From contig JAXBDG010000019.1 in NCBI GenBank assembly GCA_036320915.1, positions 558,001 to 622,000 of the forward strand: a stretch of 64,000 nucleotides of DNA. The letters run 5' to 3'. Below are positions 33,981-45,163 of the stretch, piece after piece. The position numbers were made by a program, and so were the translations under genes. The notes beneath the pieces are model-generated. The model ran no database searches, was not told where the DNA came from, and saw nothing but the letters and a program-made list of their open reading frames with translations. The first letter of the stretch is position 1. Each line of letters begins with the position of its first letter. This DNA comes from Linnemannia elongata (lineage: Eukaryota; Mortierellomycota; Mortierellomycetes; Mortierellales; Mortierellaceae).

Positions 33981-36574
33981 CCTGTACCTCAACAATTGTG
34001 TAATGACCCCGGGGAGACATGAAAAACCAAAATGAAAATTGAAGTACGAAGCCAAGCATTGGCACTTAATGTCAATTGCAATATGAACAAGTAATGAACG
34101 ACAATCAATTAGGTCGACCCGATGGACGGACGGATGAATGAATAAACCTGACATGTGGTCAAAAAACAATTTTATGTTCTTTAGTGCTCATTATTTTTTA
34201 TTTGTTGTCGCCGTCGATGTTTGGTATGAACGCTTTCTCTTTCTTTTTTTTTTCTTGCGTTTGTCACTCCTCCCAACTTGTTGTTATTTTGTTTGTTGTT
34301 GTTGTTGTCGATTGGGAGTGCATGTTCACATCAAGTGTCCGCGCCAGAAGGTGAAGACGAAGAAGAGAAGACCAGCTTTCAATTGGTAGACAGCCTCAAG
34401 TGGCAGCGATGTTTTATGTTAACGCTGTTCCTGGGTCCGCCCTTTTCATGCTATTTGTTCGAGATATCTGTTCGTCTGTCAAGAACCCTATCACTAAAAT
34501 CGTTGTATCGTTCGTTCTATCCCTCTTTTCTCGTCCGTTTCTCGTTCTCGGCATTCCCTTATGTTCCTGGTGGTATTATACATATGAAAATTCCTCCTTT
34601 GGTACTTTCTTACTCCATTTCCATTCCACTCAGAGTCATCTCGATGACCCACCACCGGGTCATTTTGTCTCTGGTTCCTGGATAAAAAAAGGTACAAGAA
34701 TATAGAATCCGTTCCTTGCTCCTTCGAAACTCACTCTGTTTTCTGTCTAGCCTGGTGTTCCCTTCATTTTTCTACGGTTCGACTCAACTTCAGCTCTCTC
34801 CCTCCTCTCCCTTTTCAATTCGACCAACGAACCAACCACAGATGACCCGATGAACGCAAAAAGAAAAAAGAAAAATAAAAAAATACTTAATAGAAAGAAA
34901 GTAAGAAAGAAAGAAACGGCGATTCTATTCTAAATGGCAATACATTTCTTTTAAAGTTTTCCCCTCTTTTGTGCAATTCAATTGCGTTCGTCTTTGATTG
35001 TTGTGTGTACCAATCTGATAGCCGTCTGTGTGTATGTGAATGAACGTGTGCCCTGTCAGTCTGTCAGTCCCTCAGTCCCCCACTCTCCTTTTTCTTTCTC
35101 TCACTGCTGCTCACTTGCCCTGTCCGGCCAACAGTCTGTCAAGCCAACTTCCATTCAAAGCCCCATTCAATCATTTGTCCATTCATTCGTTCGTTCTTTT
35201 CTTGTTCTCGTCTACTCCTTTGCCTTTATTCATTCTTCGTCTTCTCGCCATCTTTTCTCTTTTTCTCTTCCTTCTTTCCCTTCCTTCCTTCCTTCCTTCT
35301 TACCTTTCCCACCTTCCCTTTCTTTACCCCTGCCCACAACGTTCTTTTACTTTCCTTTTTTTGTTCTCTTTCCCACCCTTCACCTTTTCTTGCAAACGTT
35401 CACAACCCTTTCTCGACCCAGTCTCCCCTTCACTCAATCACTACCACCACTATAACACACCCACTCTTTACCCCCTTTCAATCACCACCCCCACCTTCTT
35501 CCGTCCCTTTTTTCTCCACTTTTTTCTCTACTGTTCGCGCACTTTTTTTTATATATTCGTTTCGCTTCATCACCCTTTCCTTCTTCGTTCACCTCTCTCC
35601 TGTTTGTTCCCTTCTCCTCTTCTCCTTTTGCGCTCTTTTTTTTTTTCCTTCACTGGTATCGATCGGGCTATCTGCACATCGCATATCACTTCACACCGCA
35701 TAACAACAACAACAACAACAAGAATAGTAACAACTACAGCAACAGCGTCGACACCACACACGCCGTCTCTTTCCCTTGAGTTGAACAAACACACTCATTC
35801 AACTCATTCAAACACTTTTCTTTCCTATCCTTTCCTCTTTCCTTCCTTTTTTTCCCTATTACACATCTCACTCTTCCCTTCGAGTTTATCCTCCCCCTCC
35901 CGTTACTACTTCTATATAAACGGATCACATTTTGGGCGATCACCGACATATTTTGTATTTTTTATTATCACTCCTTACCTTCAATCACTCCATATCTCTA
36001 CTTTCCCTCCTTGTCTTCTATCCATCACCCTCCAAAACTCAAACCCAGCCAACAAGCACCCTTCAACCGATCCCCTTCCCCTCCCTCTCTCATCAAAACA
36101 CTTACAATATCAGTCTGCGCCTCACTGACACAAATATGATACATCGCCCTTAGACACTAGCATCGCTACAATCATCGCCAATCCTTGTTATTTTTGTCTT
36201 CCTCCTCTCCTTTTTGCCGACAAGTTTTTTTTCGTCCTGTTCGCGTCCGAGCGTTGACGCATTAGGCCAAATCATCGACATCAACAACAACGAACAGCAA
36301 ACAGTTACCTACAATAAACGACAACAGGAGGAGATCGAAGCAACCCATTGGCTCACTCCAAACAACCATCAACCATTGTTGTTATTATCCCCGCGGAAGA
36401 CTCAAGACCGCCGACAACCCGTCCAAGTCGACAAGAGCAAGGGAACACAGACAAGTTATTTGTCTCCAGCACCAACATTAGCACAACCGAGTAAGTAAGG
36501 TTCACTCCATCCCATGTCGTTTTCTATTGTTTGTCGTTATTTATTTTATTTTTCATACTTCGTCCATGAGTACA

Positions 36575-36620
<46 letters not shown>

Positions 36621-38445
36621 CCTTCTTTTGATAATGTTCTTATCATGTCTTGTTGTTTTCTTGAGAGAACATCTTGCCTCAGATGAATACCCTCCTTTGT
36701 ATTTACAAAAAATGAGTGAATCACTTCCTTCTTCCTAGCTGCTCTCTTCTGTTTATTTATCCTGCTGTTGTGACAGCAAGAAAGGGTTGTTGTTCGTTTT
36801 CTTTGGAGTAGGATAACGAAATTGTTTATATATTGTACGTTTTCCTATTTTTCTCCTTTAACTTTCCTTGCCCTCCCTGCGTATCCTGTCTGCCTGCCTG
36901 TGAGATCGAGAGCAGTATGCGATCGGACATCGTACACGATGGAGACACCGATGATCGTCGGTCGATTAAGAATCTTTTTTTTTTTTTTTTTTTTTTTACT
37001 TTTTCATCTGTGTGCGCCTTTTTTTATTTTTTTTTCTTTTGCTCTTTTCACTCTCTTCTCTTTTCTTCCCTTTTCTCCTTTTCTTCTTTCCTTCCTTTCT
37101 TTCCCTCCTTTCCTTCCCTCCCTTCCTTTCCCATCACCACCCCTGCCCCCACCACTCTTTCCCGCCTACTGCTTCTCACTCTTTTCACCACTCTCCCTAC
37201 CTTTCACTTTTGTCTCTCTCTCACTTCAACTTCCACTACAACCTCCTCTCTTTTTTGCACCTCCCTCACCCCTCACCCTCAGGTACCCTATCCCTGTCTT
37301 ATCCCAGGCTCACCTCTTCCCTCTCTTCCTTTTCTCTAACCCCCACACTCACACCCATACACCAAAACACACAACACCCCTCTCTCCGACACACGCTACC
37401 CGCATCTCCTCACCCAATTGCCCGCTCTCCTACTCTCTTCTTTGTCGATCCTATTCCTCGACTCGACAGCCTTACTACTCAGCTCTGCACTCTATTATCT
37501 CTTCCATCCACTCTCCCACATCCACTGCATATACCACTAACACCTTGGATCGTTCTCAGGTCGATTCAATAAAAGGAATCAAAAGGTGTATGCAACAACA
37601 AGGCATTCTCACTCATACGCACACTCATGCCCACATCGTACATAAACATAATCACAGCAATTTTCATCCTTCCACCCACCAACCTACCCCTCACTCCTCT
37701 CAATCCTCTCTCCTTGCCTCAAGCAACTCTCGCGGACTCGCGTTTTTTCATTCTACATTTTCATGTCGAAGGACGTACTCGCTTCTCCTCTTCCTCACCT
37801 CCTGTTTTCCTCTCTCTGTTCTCCCATTGTGATCTCGCAAGAAGGATTTTTTTTCTGTTGATTAAGATATATTTATTATACTGCTGTTGTATTTCTCCTT
37901 CCCTTCCCCCTTTCCCTTACCCTTTCCCTTTTCCTTTCTCTTTCCCTTTCTCATTGTCTTTCTTTCTATCTTTCCTTCACTGCCTTCCCTCACTCCTTTT
38001 TTTCACTACCGACAGATAAATTAAATAGTCGAATCAATATACTAACAAACAATTGTATGATCCCTTTTCTTTTACTTTCTTTTATTCAGATCTCGTCTCT
38101 AAGTCGATCGCTCTGTCGCTTTGTTCGTTGTATCTGCAAAGCGTAATACAAAGAGGCAGGGGGGTGACCACAACGCACTACTCTGACAGGACAACCAACA
38201 GCACTTCGATCCTTGTTTAAGAACGAAAGACAAGGAAAAAAAAGGAGACAGGACTCTTTCCCCGATCTGCCACAACAACAGAGTCTTTTTTTTATTATTA
38301 TCCCTTTCCCTTTCCCTTCACTTTCTCCTCCTTTCAACACTCGTACACATAAAACGTCATTTTCGATATCGGTTAATCCGCGGATCCACATCGCGATACT
38401 TACGCCAGCAGCATCCCCCCCTCGCTTGCGACCGACCGGCGTACC
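33981..38445. other. Gene-poor region and pyrimidine-rich leader of the C2H2 gene
   Basis: From about 34980 to 38445 the + strand is strongly C/T-rich, with stretched CCTT, TTCC and CAC blocks. Open frames of 362 residues (35040-36128) and 336 residues (36822-37832) consist almost only of Ser, Pro, Phe, Leu and His and are judged to be by-products of this skew. A good donor (CCGA|GTAAGTAAGG, GT at 36491) may end a 5' untranslated exon of the transcription factor at 38446. A short stretch near 34340-34386 looks coding in composition (EGEDEEEKTSFQL), but no gene model could be built. Confidence 0.45.
36575..36620 (+). repeat. (CA)n microsatellite
   Basis: A pure CA array of about 46 bases, shortly downstream of the possible donor site at 36491. 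Confidence 0.97.
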
Positions 38446-41400
38446 ATGCTGCCGTCCATCCGCCACCTCCTCAAAACAGATCCTCCAACAGGTCAAAACG
38501 ACAACACCACCACCCGTCCCACCATTTCTTCTCCCTCCTCTTCTCCTCCCTCTCCTTCCTCTCCTTCTAATACCATCTCTCCTCACACTTCATCATCAAT
38601 ACCATCCTCCAACATGCCCACCACAACCGTTCATCCTACCCACCTCACCTCTTTCCACAAACAAGGCGGTATGGTCACCACAGAGGAGTTGCTTCCCCTT
38701 CATCAGCAACATCAACACCGCCCAACACACCGCCACCCAGACACCCCACATGAATCGTACAGCAGTCCACCCCAGATCGATCGTCGTGCGTACAGCGGAG
38801 AACCGATAGCGCACATTGGCTTTGCCTCCAAAGATCGCAATCGATACCGGCTATCTCCTACAAACCAACGCTCCTTGACCTCGCCCACGGACGACTCCTC
38901 AACGAAACCACCACCCCACTCGGCATCACCTCGCCATTCTCCCACGGGTTCATACGGCATTGTCGGCGCTGGAGGTGAAGAGTCGTCTGTCTGGTCAACA
39001 TCAAAGTCAAGCCCACATAGCGAAGACCCTCACGCATTATCTCCTCCGAACGCTGTTGCCTTTCGCCCACAGCCTCGAGCTTCACCAATCGACCCCTCGC
39101 TATCGTCATCATCGTCATCAGCCTCACCGTCCCCTTCCATCTCCACGATCACCGCGGCATCAACGCCCATGACGACAGATGGTATCACGGCCGTAACCAA
39201 GGGGACTGCGGCTGCCAGTCTTAACGACATTCGGCAAAGCAGGTATCAAGCCACTGGCAAGCCCACCTTTCCGAAAGAGGAACCCATTGACCGATACGAA
39301 CGCCCGGGGGACCTAGCCTACTCGCCCCCAGGAGGCCTTGTCCAGCCGGCAACAAAACCATTCTCCAGCAGCCATCGAGGTGGTAGTCATGAATCCGACC
39401 CTGTGGCCCTGGTGCAACAGCAGCAGCAACCTCCGCGGCCATCGTCTGCGTACGGTCCAGACCAGGTTATGTCATCGAGCTCAGTTAAACTCGCACGAGA
39501 ACACAGCCCAGATTACCATCTGTACTCCAAAGACCTAGCTGAGCGCTCGTCAGCCCATCATTACGACACAGCCCGTGGCCCCTTTGCCGCTTACGAGCAG
39601 CCGTATCAGCCGCATCCGTCTGGCAACCGACGACCCAGCGGTGCATACCCTCCTTCTTCCACCACACCCACCTCCGCTTCCGCCCGATCTCGCCACCCCG
39701 ACTACGAATCCAGACATCCATCGTCTCATTATCCCCCACTGTCGCCAAGGTTAATGGTCAAAGAGGAGCCCTTCACCAGAGAAAGGACTCATGACTGGCC
39801 GCTAGGAGAGCTTCATCGAGATCACCCTCGTCTGAAGCCAAGTATGGCTGAAACAAGCCCTCACGACCAGAGGTACAAAGACTCCTCCTATTCTCCTCCT
39901 GGCCCTTATCCATACGACGCCCTTCCTTCCTCCTCCTCTCATCACTATCCCCCTTACTATCCTCCCCATTACCCTCATCATCAACAGCCATACCCCCCAC
40001 ACCACCCATCCCACCCCTCACTTCAGCAACAGCAGCAACAGCCGCCATTGTATGACCCTGTCCGCGAATCGGACCAAAGAACCCCCCAGCACGCTGGTGG
40101 CCCCCCATCAGTGTACCCACCCTATTCGGAGCCACACTCCCCTCGTGATGGTTACCACCGAACCCAGCGACGTGGTTATCCAGAGGCCTCCTCCCCCAGG
40201 CAAGCCAACTCGCAGCAGTCGCAGCAGCATGGATTGGTCGCCCGGCCAGAGAGATTGACGTCTCCTGGGCCATCGCACCCATACCATTCAAGTCGCTCGT
40301 ACCACTCGCATTCAGCTGACGCCGCCTTTGCATCCCATCCGTCTGCTCAGCACCGCAGAGCAGAGGACGACATTCGCTTGGCAAGAGGCTCAGCCTCCCA
40401 GCCACTACACTCACATGACCAGCGCCACCACTATCAGCCACTGTCGCCTCAGCCTCATTCGTCAAGGTACCCGACCCATGCCCGGACTCTGAACCACGGA
40501 TCACCCGAGCATGGTTTTGACGGCCATGGTAGTCTGGAGAGGATGCAAGAACAGGGTTTGGACGGCGTTCGGGACATGTCAAGGGCATACGACGGTCGCT
40601 ATGATGCCGAGAGCCAGCACAGGATGAGACGGAGACGCGGCGACTATGAGACTATCTCGGAGCCCCAGTCGGCTTCCCTTGCAGCAGCAGCCGCAGGAGC
40701 AGCCGCCGCCGTGCCTCTTCGTCGGGAAGTCCAGCGAGGCATTCGTCCCTCGGTCTCAGAGTCGGACTTAGCATCGGTTGAGATGAAGCGAGAGCAGGAT
40801 AGGCGCCTTGGTGTCGGCCCTCTTGGCAAGGATGTGCACGGCGACTATCACCAGGAGTACGAGAGCAAGGAACGGTTCTTGGATGAAGAAGAGCGGGAGT
40901 ACAGGCGGATGCACTCTGCCGCCGCTGCTGCCGCCGCCGGTGCTGGACGCCACCCCCATCATCTGGACGATGCAAGGCAGCATATGAGTCGCGAGGAGTA
41001 CCTGTACGCACAGCAACAACAACAACCCCACCATCAGCAGTACCCTTACCGCCACCATCACCAGGAGCAGTACCCTCCGCAGCACCCGTCGTACCCTCAC
41101 GAGTATGATGCTCAGTATGAGTCGCAGAGACTTGTTCAGCGAGGCGGAGAAGCTAGCCATCCATCGTCATCCCAGCGTGCTCAGGCAGGATCTTCTTCCA
41201 CATCGTCCGTTGACCAGCAGCGAAAGAAACAGCAGCGACAGCAACAACAACAGGAGCAGCAGCAGCAGCAACAGGTGTCTGGAGAGTCAGCTGGGGCATC
41301 TTCGTCTGCACAAGCACAAGAACAGCCTCAAAGACGCTCTTCTAATCAGATACAGGGTAACTTCCCACTCCGGATGCTTCCACCACTTCACCCTCGCCAG

Positions 41401-41796
41401 CTTCCGGCCCTGCTTCCCTATCATACGACTCGACCTGGGTCGACCAACTCGTCGCTGCCCAAGGTTCCCATGCGACGCGGTCCCTACCTGTCGAAGCAAC
41501 GTGCCCTTTTGGCGGGATATGAGCTCCCGTCACCCTCGAGTCGGTACCAGTGCCAGTACTGCTCGAAGCGGTTTAGCCGACCCAGTTCGCTCCGGATCCA
41601 CACGTACTCACACACGGGCGAGCGTCCCTTCAAGTGCAGCGAGGAAGGATGTGGACGTCAGTTCTCTGTGCAGAGTAACATGCGTCGTCATTTGCGTGTG
41701 CATAGGATGGGTCGTATGCGGTCCGAGTACTCTGAGCTTGACCAGGAGCAGGAGCACGAACTCGAGAATGAGCAGGATGAGCAGGACCTCGAGTAA
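38446..41796 (+). CDS. C2H2 zinc-finger transcription factor
   Basis: One exon of 1116 residues from the ATG at 38446 (MLPSIRHLLKTD). Two C-terminal C2H2 fingers bind DNA: C1036, C1039, H1052, H1056 and C1064, C1069, H1082, H1086, joined by the classical TGERPF linker. The second finger has C-x4-C spacing and ends NMRRHLRVH, a pattern common in fungal two-finger regulators. A basic lead-in (PYLSKQRALLAGYELPSP) precedes the fingers and an acidic Glu/Gln tail follows them. The ~1000 residues before are disordered and rich in Ser, Pro, His, Gln and Tyr, with several Ala runs and Gln runs; they may hold activation or repression regions. The regulated genes cannot be inferred. The gene is preceded by a very long pyrimidine-rich leader and followed by AATAAA at 42092. 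Confidence 0.85.
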   Translation: MLPSIRHLLKTDPPTGQNDNTTTRPTISSPSSSPPSPSSPSNTISPHTSSSIPSSNMPTTTVHPTHLTSFHKQGGMVTTEELLPLHQQHQHRPTHRHPDTPHESYSSPPQIDRRAYSGEPIAHIGFASKDRNRYRLSPTNQRSLTSPTDDSSTKPPPHSASPRHSPTGSYGIVGAGGEESSVWSTSKSSPHSEDPHALSPPNAVAFRPQPRASPIDPSLSSSSSSASPSPSISTITAASTPMTTDGITAVTKGTAAASLNDIRQSRYQATGKPTFPKEEPIDRYERPGDLAYSPPGGLVQPATKPFSSSHRGGSHESDPVALVQQQQQPPRPSSAYGPDQVMSSSSVKLAREHSPDYHLYSKDLAERSSAHHYDTARGPFAAYEQPYQPHPSGNRRPSGAYPPSSTTPTSASARSRHPDYESRHPSSHYPPLSPRLMVKEEPFTRERTHDWPLGELHRDHPRLKPSMAETSPHDQRYKDSSYSPPGPYPYDALPSSSSHHYPPYYPPHYPHHQQPYPPHHPSHPSLQQQQQQPPLYDPVRESDQRTPQHAGGPPSVYPPYSEPHSPRDGYHRTQRRGYPEASSPRQANSQQSQQHGLVARPERLTSPGPSHPYHSSRSYHSHSADAAFASHPSAQHRRAEDDIRLARGSASQPLHSHDQRHHYQPLSPQPHSSRYPTHARTLNHGSPEHGFDGHGSLERMQEQGLDGVRDMSRAYDGRYDAESQHRMRRRRGDYETISEPQSASLAAAAAGAAAAVPLRREVQRGIRPSVSESDLASVEMKREQDRRLGVGPLGKDVHGDYHQEYESKERFLDEEEREYRRMHSAAAAAAAGAGRHPHHLDDARQHMSREEYLYAQQQQQPHHQQYPYRHHHQEQYPPQHPSYPHEYDAQYESQRLVQRGGEASHPSSSQRAQAGSSSTSSVDQQRKKQQRQQQQQEQQQQQQVSGESAGASSSAQAQEQPQRRSSNQIQGNFPLRMLPPLHPRQLPALLPYHTTRPGSTNSSLPKVPMRRGPYLSKQRALLAGYELPSPSSRYQCQYCSKRFSRPSSLRIHTYSHTGERPFKCSEEGCGRQFSVQSNMRRHLRVHRMGRMRSEYSELDQEQEHELENEQDEQDLE

Positions 41797-42628
41797 AACC
41801 TGGCTCTTCCTTATCTGTTTCCTCTTTTCCTTCTTTCCCCTTTGAACGTATTTGACATTGGGTGGCAAATCCATTTTAGCTCTTCTTTCTTTCCTCTTTC
41901 TCTTTTGCTTCTTAATTTCTTTCTTTGTTTCTTTACATTTGTTCTCTATTACTCTACGACTTTTCTTACCTATTGTCTGTACTATAGAAAAACTTGTCTC
42001 CTCTTTAAGGCGGCCTCTTTCTCTGTTCTCTACTTCTTTTTATTTTACTCCATCATCACCTGTATTCGCCTCTACGTCTTTATTGAAAAAAAATAAACCC
42101 TCAGCCAACAAACAAAAGAAAACGTTTATCGCCAGCCATGCAACGACGTGTACAAGTGCAGTGCGTGTTTATGTGTAGTGTTTGTAGTTTGTATGTGTGT
42201 GTGTGCGTGTGTGTTGGAAATGAGCATCGCATCGCTTATCTAGACTGTCCAATTAAAAAATGAGGGATATTGGCCAGGTAATGTTCGTTGTCGTTACCGG
42301 GGATTGCGACTCAAAACTCAATCAGCAAATCCTTGTTCCTCACCCCTGTCTCTTTTTCATGATGTCTGAGCCCAGCCAAGAATAAGTCTGGAAGCAAACA
42401 CTACTCTTCCCAGTCGTTTTTTTTATTTTTTTTATTGCTGTTTGTCGGTAAACGAACGAGGAACGATCTCTCCTTCTCTTTTCACTTTGCTCATTCACTC
42501 TTCTCCTCACTTCCTTCCATCTCTTCCTGCATTTCTTCTTTCTACCCACTGACCACCCTCACTTCCCTTTTGATCTCACTTCATACAAACACTCTTCCCA
42601 GATTCATATTCACCCCAACCAACAAAAG
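41797..42628. other. Intergenic region between two + strand genes
   Basis: 3' flank of the C2H2 gene (T-rich, AATAAA at 42092-42097) and a pyrimidine-rich leader before the ATG at 42629. Nothing else recognised. Confidence 0.6.
42092..42097 (+). terminator. Polyadenylation signal of the C2H2 gene
   Basis: AATAAA about 300 bases downstream of the stop codon at 41796, within a T-rich region. Confidence 0.4.
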
Positions 42629-44959
42629 ATGGCGACCCCTTCGCCATTCACACCCATTCCAACAACACAACCCTCATGCGGCCCCATCACCCTCCAAAAC
42701 CCCTTCCCTAACTGCTCTAACACAACCACAGAACCCCATGCCTGCTTCGTCCAATCCACAGGCTTCCTCTGTGCACCACTATCCACCACCCGCGGGTTTA
42801 TCTACACCCTCAACAATAGTACCACTTCCCCCTTTCTCAATTCCTCCACCACCGACGGTTCCACTTCCTCCACTTCTTCGCCGTTCTTACCCCTCATCCC
42901 TCGATTCTCAACCGCCTCCCTCGATATTTCAACAAACGCCACAGGAATCGACGGTCAGCCTGTCAGGAGGGAAGGATCCATCCGGTTAGGACAACCCTGT
43001 TCCGGGATCCCTCTCCCACCGACTACCGACCCTTCGTATGCGGTCCTTGTGGCGATGGCGAACCAGAATCTTGTTAGCAGAGTCGGGCATCCGGGTCTAG
43101 GAGCTGGGGCGGATGTGTTGGCGTTGAGGAGCGATTGTGAGGCTGGGTCGTATTGTGATTTCTCTCAGGGGGACAAGGAGAAAGGGCAGGGGTTATGCAA
43201 GGAACAGTATCCTTTGTATCATGCTTGTGGGAGTTATGTGGAGTGCATTTCGTTGAGATGTGATACTCCTGATGGGAGTGGGACGAGCGTCCCTGCATCT
43301 GCGGTTGTTATTGTGGCAAGGAGAAGGAAGCGAGTACTTGGTCTTGGGCGGCGTTGGTTGGACAAGGATGAAGGGGACCAGGAGAAACAACCACAACATC
43401 AGCAGCGTCTAGAGCTTTTGAACAACAACCACCTGAAGAAGAGGAGGTCCGAGCCTGTGTGTCTGCCACCTTCACATCAAACTCCGGGCGGTGGAGGAGG
43501 AGGGTTGGGAGAATCGAACGGCGATTCGAAGGGGTCCCCCGTGTTTCCGCATTGGGCCTATGCGCTGATCGCTGTCTTGATTGTGATCGGAGCCGGGTTG
43601 GTGTTTATCTTGACCAGGCGGCAAAGGCGTCGGAGGGATGGTTCCAATAAGATGAAGCAGCTCATAGGACGACGATCTCGGCAGCAGTATGAGGAAAAGC
43701 ACGGCAACCCACCGATGATGACGAAGGAGAGAGAGCGGACTATGAGTAGTGACAGAACCGCTATCAGCAGCAACGCCACTGCCGCCGCCGCCGCCGCCGC
43801 CGCTCAGAAGAAGGCGTCGTCGTCGGTTCTTGGACGGTGGTTCCGGAGCAACAGTAGCAATAATGACATTGAAACTCGCAGGATTGACCTCGAGAAGAAG
43901 GAGGGGAGCAAGATAGCCGCCGCTGCTGACGTTAGCAACAACAATAATAAGACAGGGGCTCCAGGAACCGGATCCATTACCGACAACGGATCGGTTTATT
44001 CTTCCAACTCCGATTTTACGGTGGAGGAGCCGCCAGTGGCCTCTGCTGGAGTTGTTGGTAGTCCCTCGGTTTCGCTCAAAGTCTCGCAAGATAGCGTCGA
44101 TGGCGCCAGTGTTTTGGGTCTCTATCGCGTCGATATCCACGACGTTGAGTCTCGGGGTTCACTGCCACATGGCAACAACAGCAACAATAACAACAGCATT
44201 CAATTGGGCAACGCTGGTCTTCCTTCTACTCCTACCAACAGCGGTGGAGATGGAGTGAAGACCCCGTCGTCCTCGATCCATTCCGGTCCTCCTCGACCTC
44301 CTGTGGTCCTTCCAAGGATCATCACAACCTCCTTTCCTGAGACTAGCGTCGTTGCGCCAACACCCACAACAATCGCAGAAACTGGCTCGCCATCCAGCCC
44401 CTCGCATTGGACATCCACACCCACGAATATGATGCCTTCTCCATCTTCGTTGACTTCGGTCAGTGGAGCGACTCCGACACCGACATCCTTGGCCCCTGCA
44501 TCCCCATCTGACTTTTCGGTCCCGTCATCCCCTTCCTCTGCTTCCCATTCCTCGACATCCTCTCCTTCCTCTCCTTCTGCCTTCACTGCCGGTGTTGTAA
44601 GTATTTCTGGTGGTGGTGGCCAGTCGCCTGCTGGAAGCGGACATCATCGACACTCTGCACGTCTCGCAGGAGGAGGACGATCCAACAGCCACCACCAACA
44701 TCATCAATTTGGTCGCTTCCAAGAAGGTGAATCTCCTCTGCATACCCAACAGCAACAACAGCAACAGCACCTATCGACGGGCGGTGGCAGCAGTAACAAG
44801 AGTCGTAAGAGCAAACGCTCGTCAACCTCGACGTCTACAGGATCGTCTCTGATCCCACCACCGTCACCGATTTCGCCGATTTCACCGATTTCACCAATCT
44901 CGCCTGCTTCTGCCAATGGCGGCACGGTTGGCACGTCTCGCCTATCCAGTCGGTGGTAA
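42629..44959 (+). CDS. Single-pass membrane protein with Cys-containing ectodomain
   Basis: One exon of 776 residues (MATPSPFTPIPTTQPSCG...). The N-terminal ~300 residues contain spaced cysteines and N-glycosylation sequons (for example NCSNTT, CEAGSYCDFSQ, YHACGSYVECISLRCD), consistent with an extracellular disulfide-bonded region. One strong membrane segment (about residues 310-331, YALIAVLIVIGAGLVFILT) is followed by RRQRRRR, a stop-transfer signal placing the C-terminus in the cytosol. The cytosolic ~440 residues are Ser/Pro/Thr/Asn-rich with an Ala run and a PIS repeat near the end. No cleavable signal peptide is obvious, so the membrane segment itself may direct insertion. The build resembles fungal wall-stress or surface sensor proteins, but no WSC or other named domain is seen; a sensor role is a guess. 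Confidence 0.7.
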   Translation: MATPSPFTPIPTTQPSCGPITLQNPFPNCSNTTTEPHACFVQSTGFLCAPLSTTRGFIYTLNNSTTSPFLNSSTTDGSTSSTSSPFLPLIPRFSTASLDISTNATGIDGQPVRREGSIRLGQPCSGIPLPPTTDPSYAVLVAMANQNLVSRVGHPGLGAGADVLALRSDCEAGSYCDFSQGDKEKGQGLCKEQYPLYHACGSYVECISLRCDTPDGSGTSVPASAVVIVARRRKRVLGLGRRWLDKDEGDQEKQPQHQQRLELLNNNHLKKRRSEPVCLPPSHQTPGGGGGGLGESNGDSKGSPVFPHWAYALIAVLIVIGAGLVFILTRRQRRRRDGSNKMKQLIGRRSRQQYEEKHGNPPMMTKERERTMSSDRTAISSNATAAAAAAAAQKKASSSVLGRWFRSNSSNNDIETRRIDLEKKEGSKIAAAADVSNNNNKTGAPGTGSITDNGSVYSSNSDFTVEEPPVASAGVVGSPSVSLKVSQDSVDGASVLGLYRVDIHDVESRGSLPHGNNSNNNNSIQLGNAGLPSTPTNSGGDGVKTPSSSIHSGPPRPPVVLPRIITTSFPETSVVAPTPTTIAETGSPSSPSHWTSTPTNMMPSPSSLTSVSGATPTPTSLAPASPSDFSVPSSPSSASHSSTSSPSSPSAFTAGVVSISGGGGQSPAGSGHHRHSARLAGGGRSNSHHQHHQFGRFQEGESPLHTQQQQQQQHLSTGGGSSNKSRKSKRSSTSTSTGSSLIPPPSPISPISPISPISPASANGGTVGTSRLSSRW

Positions 44960-45163
44960 AGGTTGTTCATATACCATTGTTTTAGGCAACATAACAATCA
45001 CCATAACCACACATCATTGTATAATAATACCCACTTTTCATATTTTCGTCCTTGTTTTTGATGAATGGTATTTATTTTACATGGTCATGGCTTTTTTTTG
45101 TGTGTTGTGTGTGATTGAAATGGTTTTGTGCACGTTGTGAGCTTGAGAGATGAGAGTGCTATT
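44960..45163. other. Convergent 3' junction
   Basis: About 200 bases between the stop codons of the + strand membrane protein and the minus-strand BioF-like gene. No feature beyond AT-rich sequence. Confidence 0.5.

Noticed and set aside
35040..37832. Long + strand open frames of 362 and 336 residues
   Set aside because: They consist almost only of Ser, Pro, Phe, Leu, His and Thr, arising from pyrimidine skew, and overlap each other in several frames.
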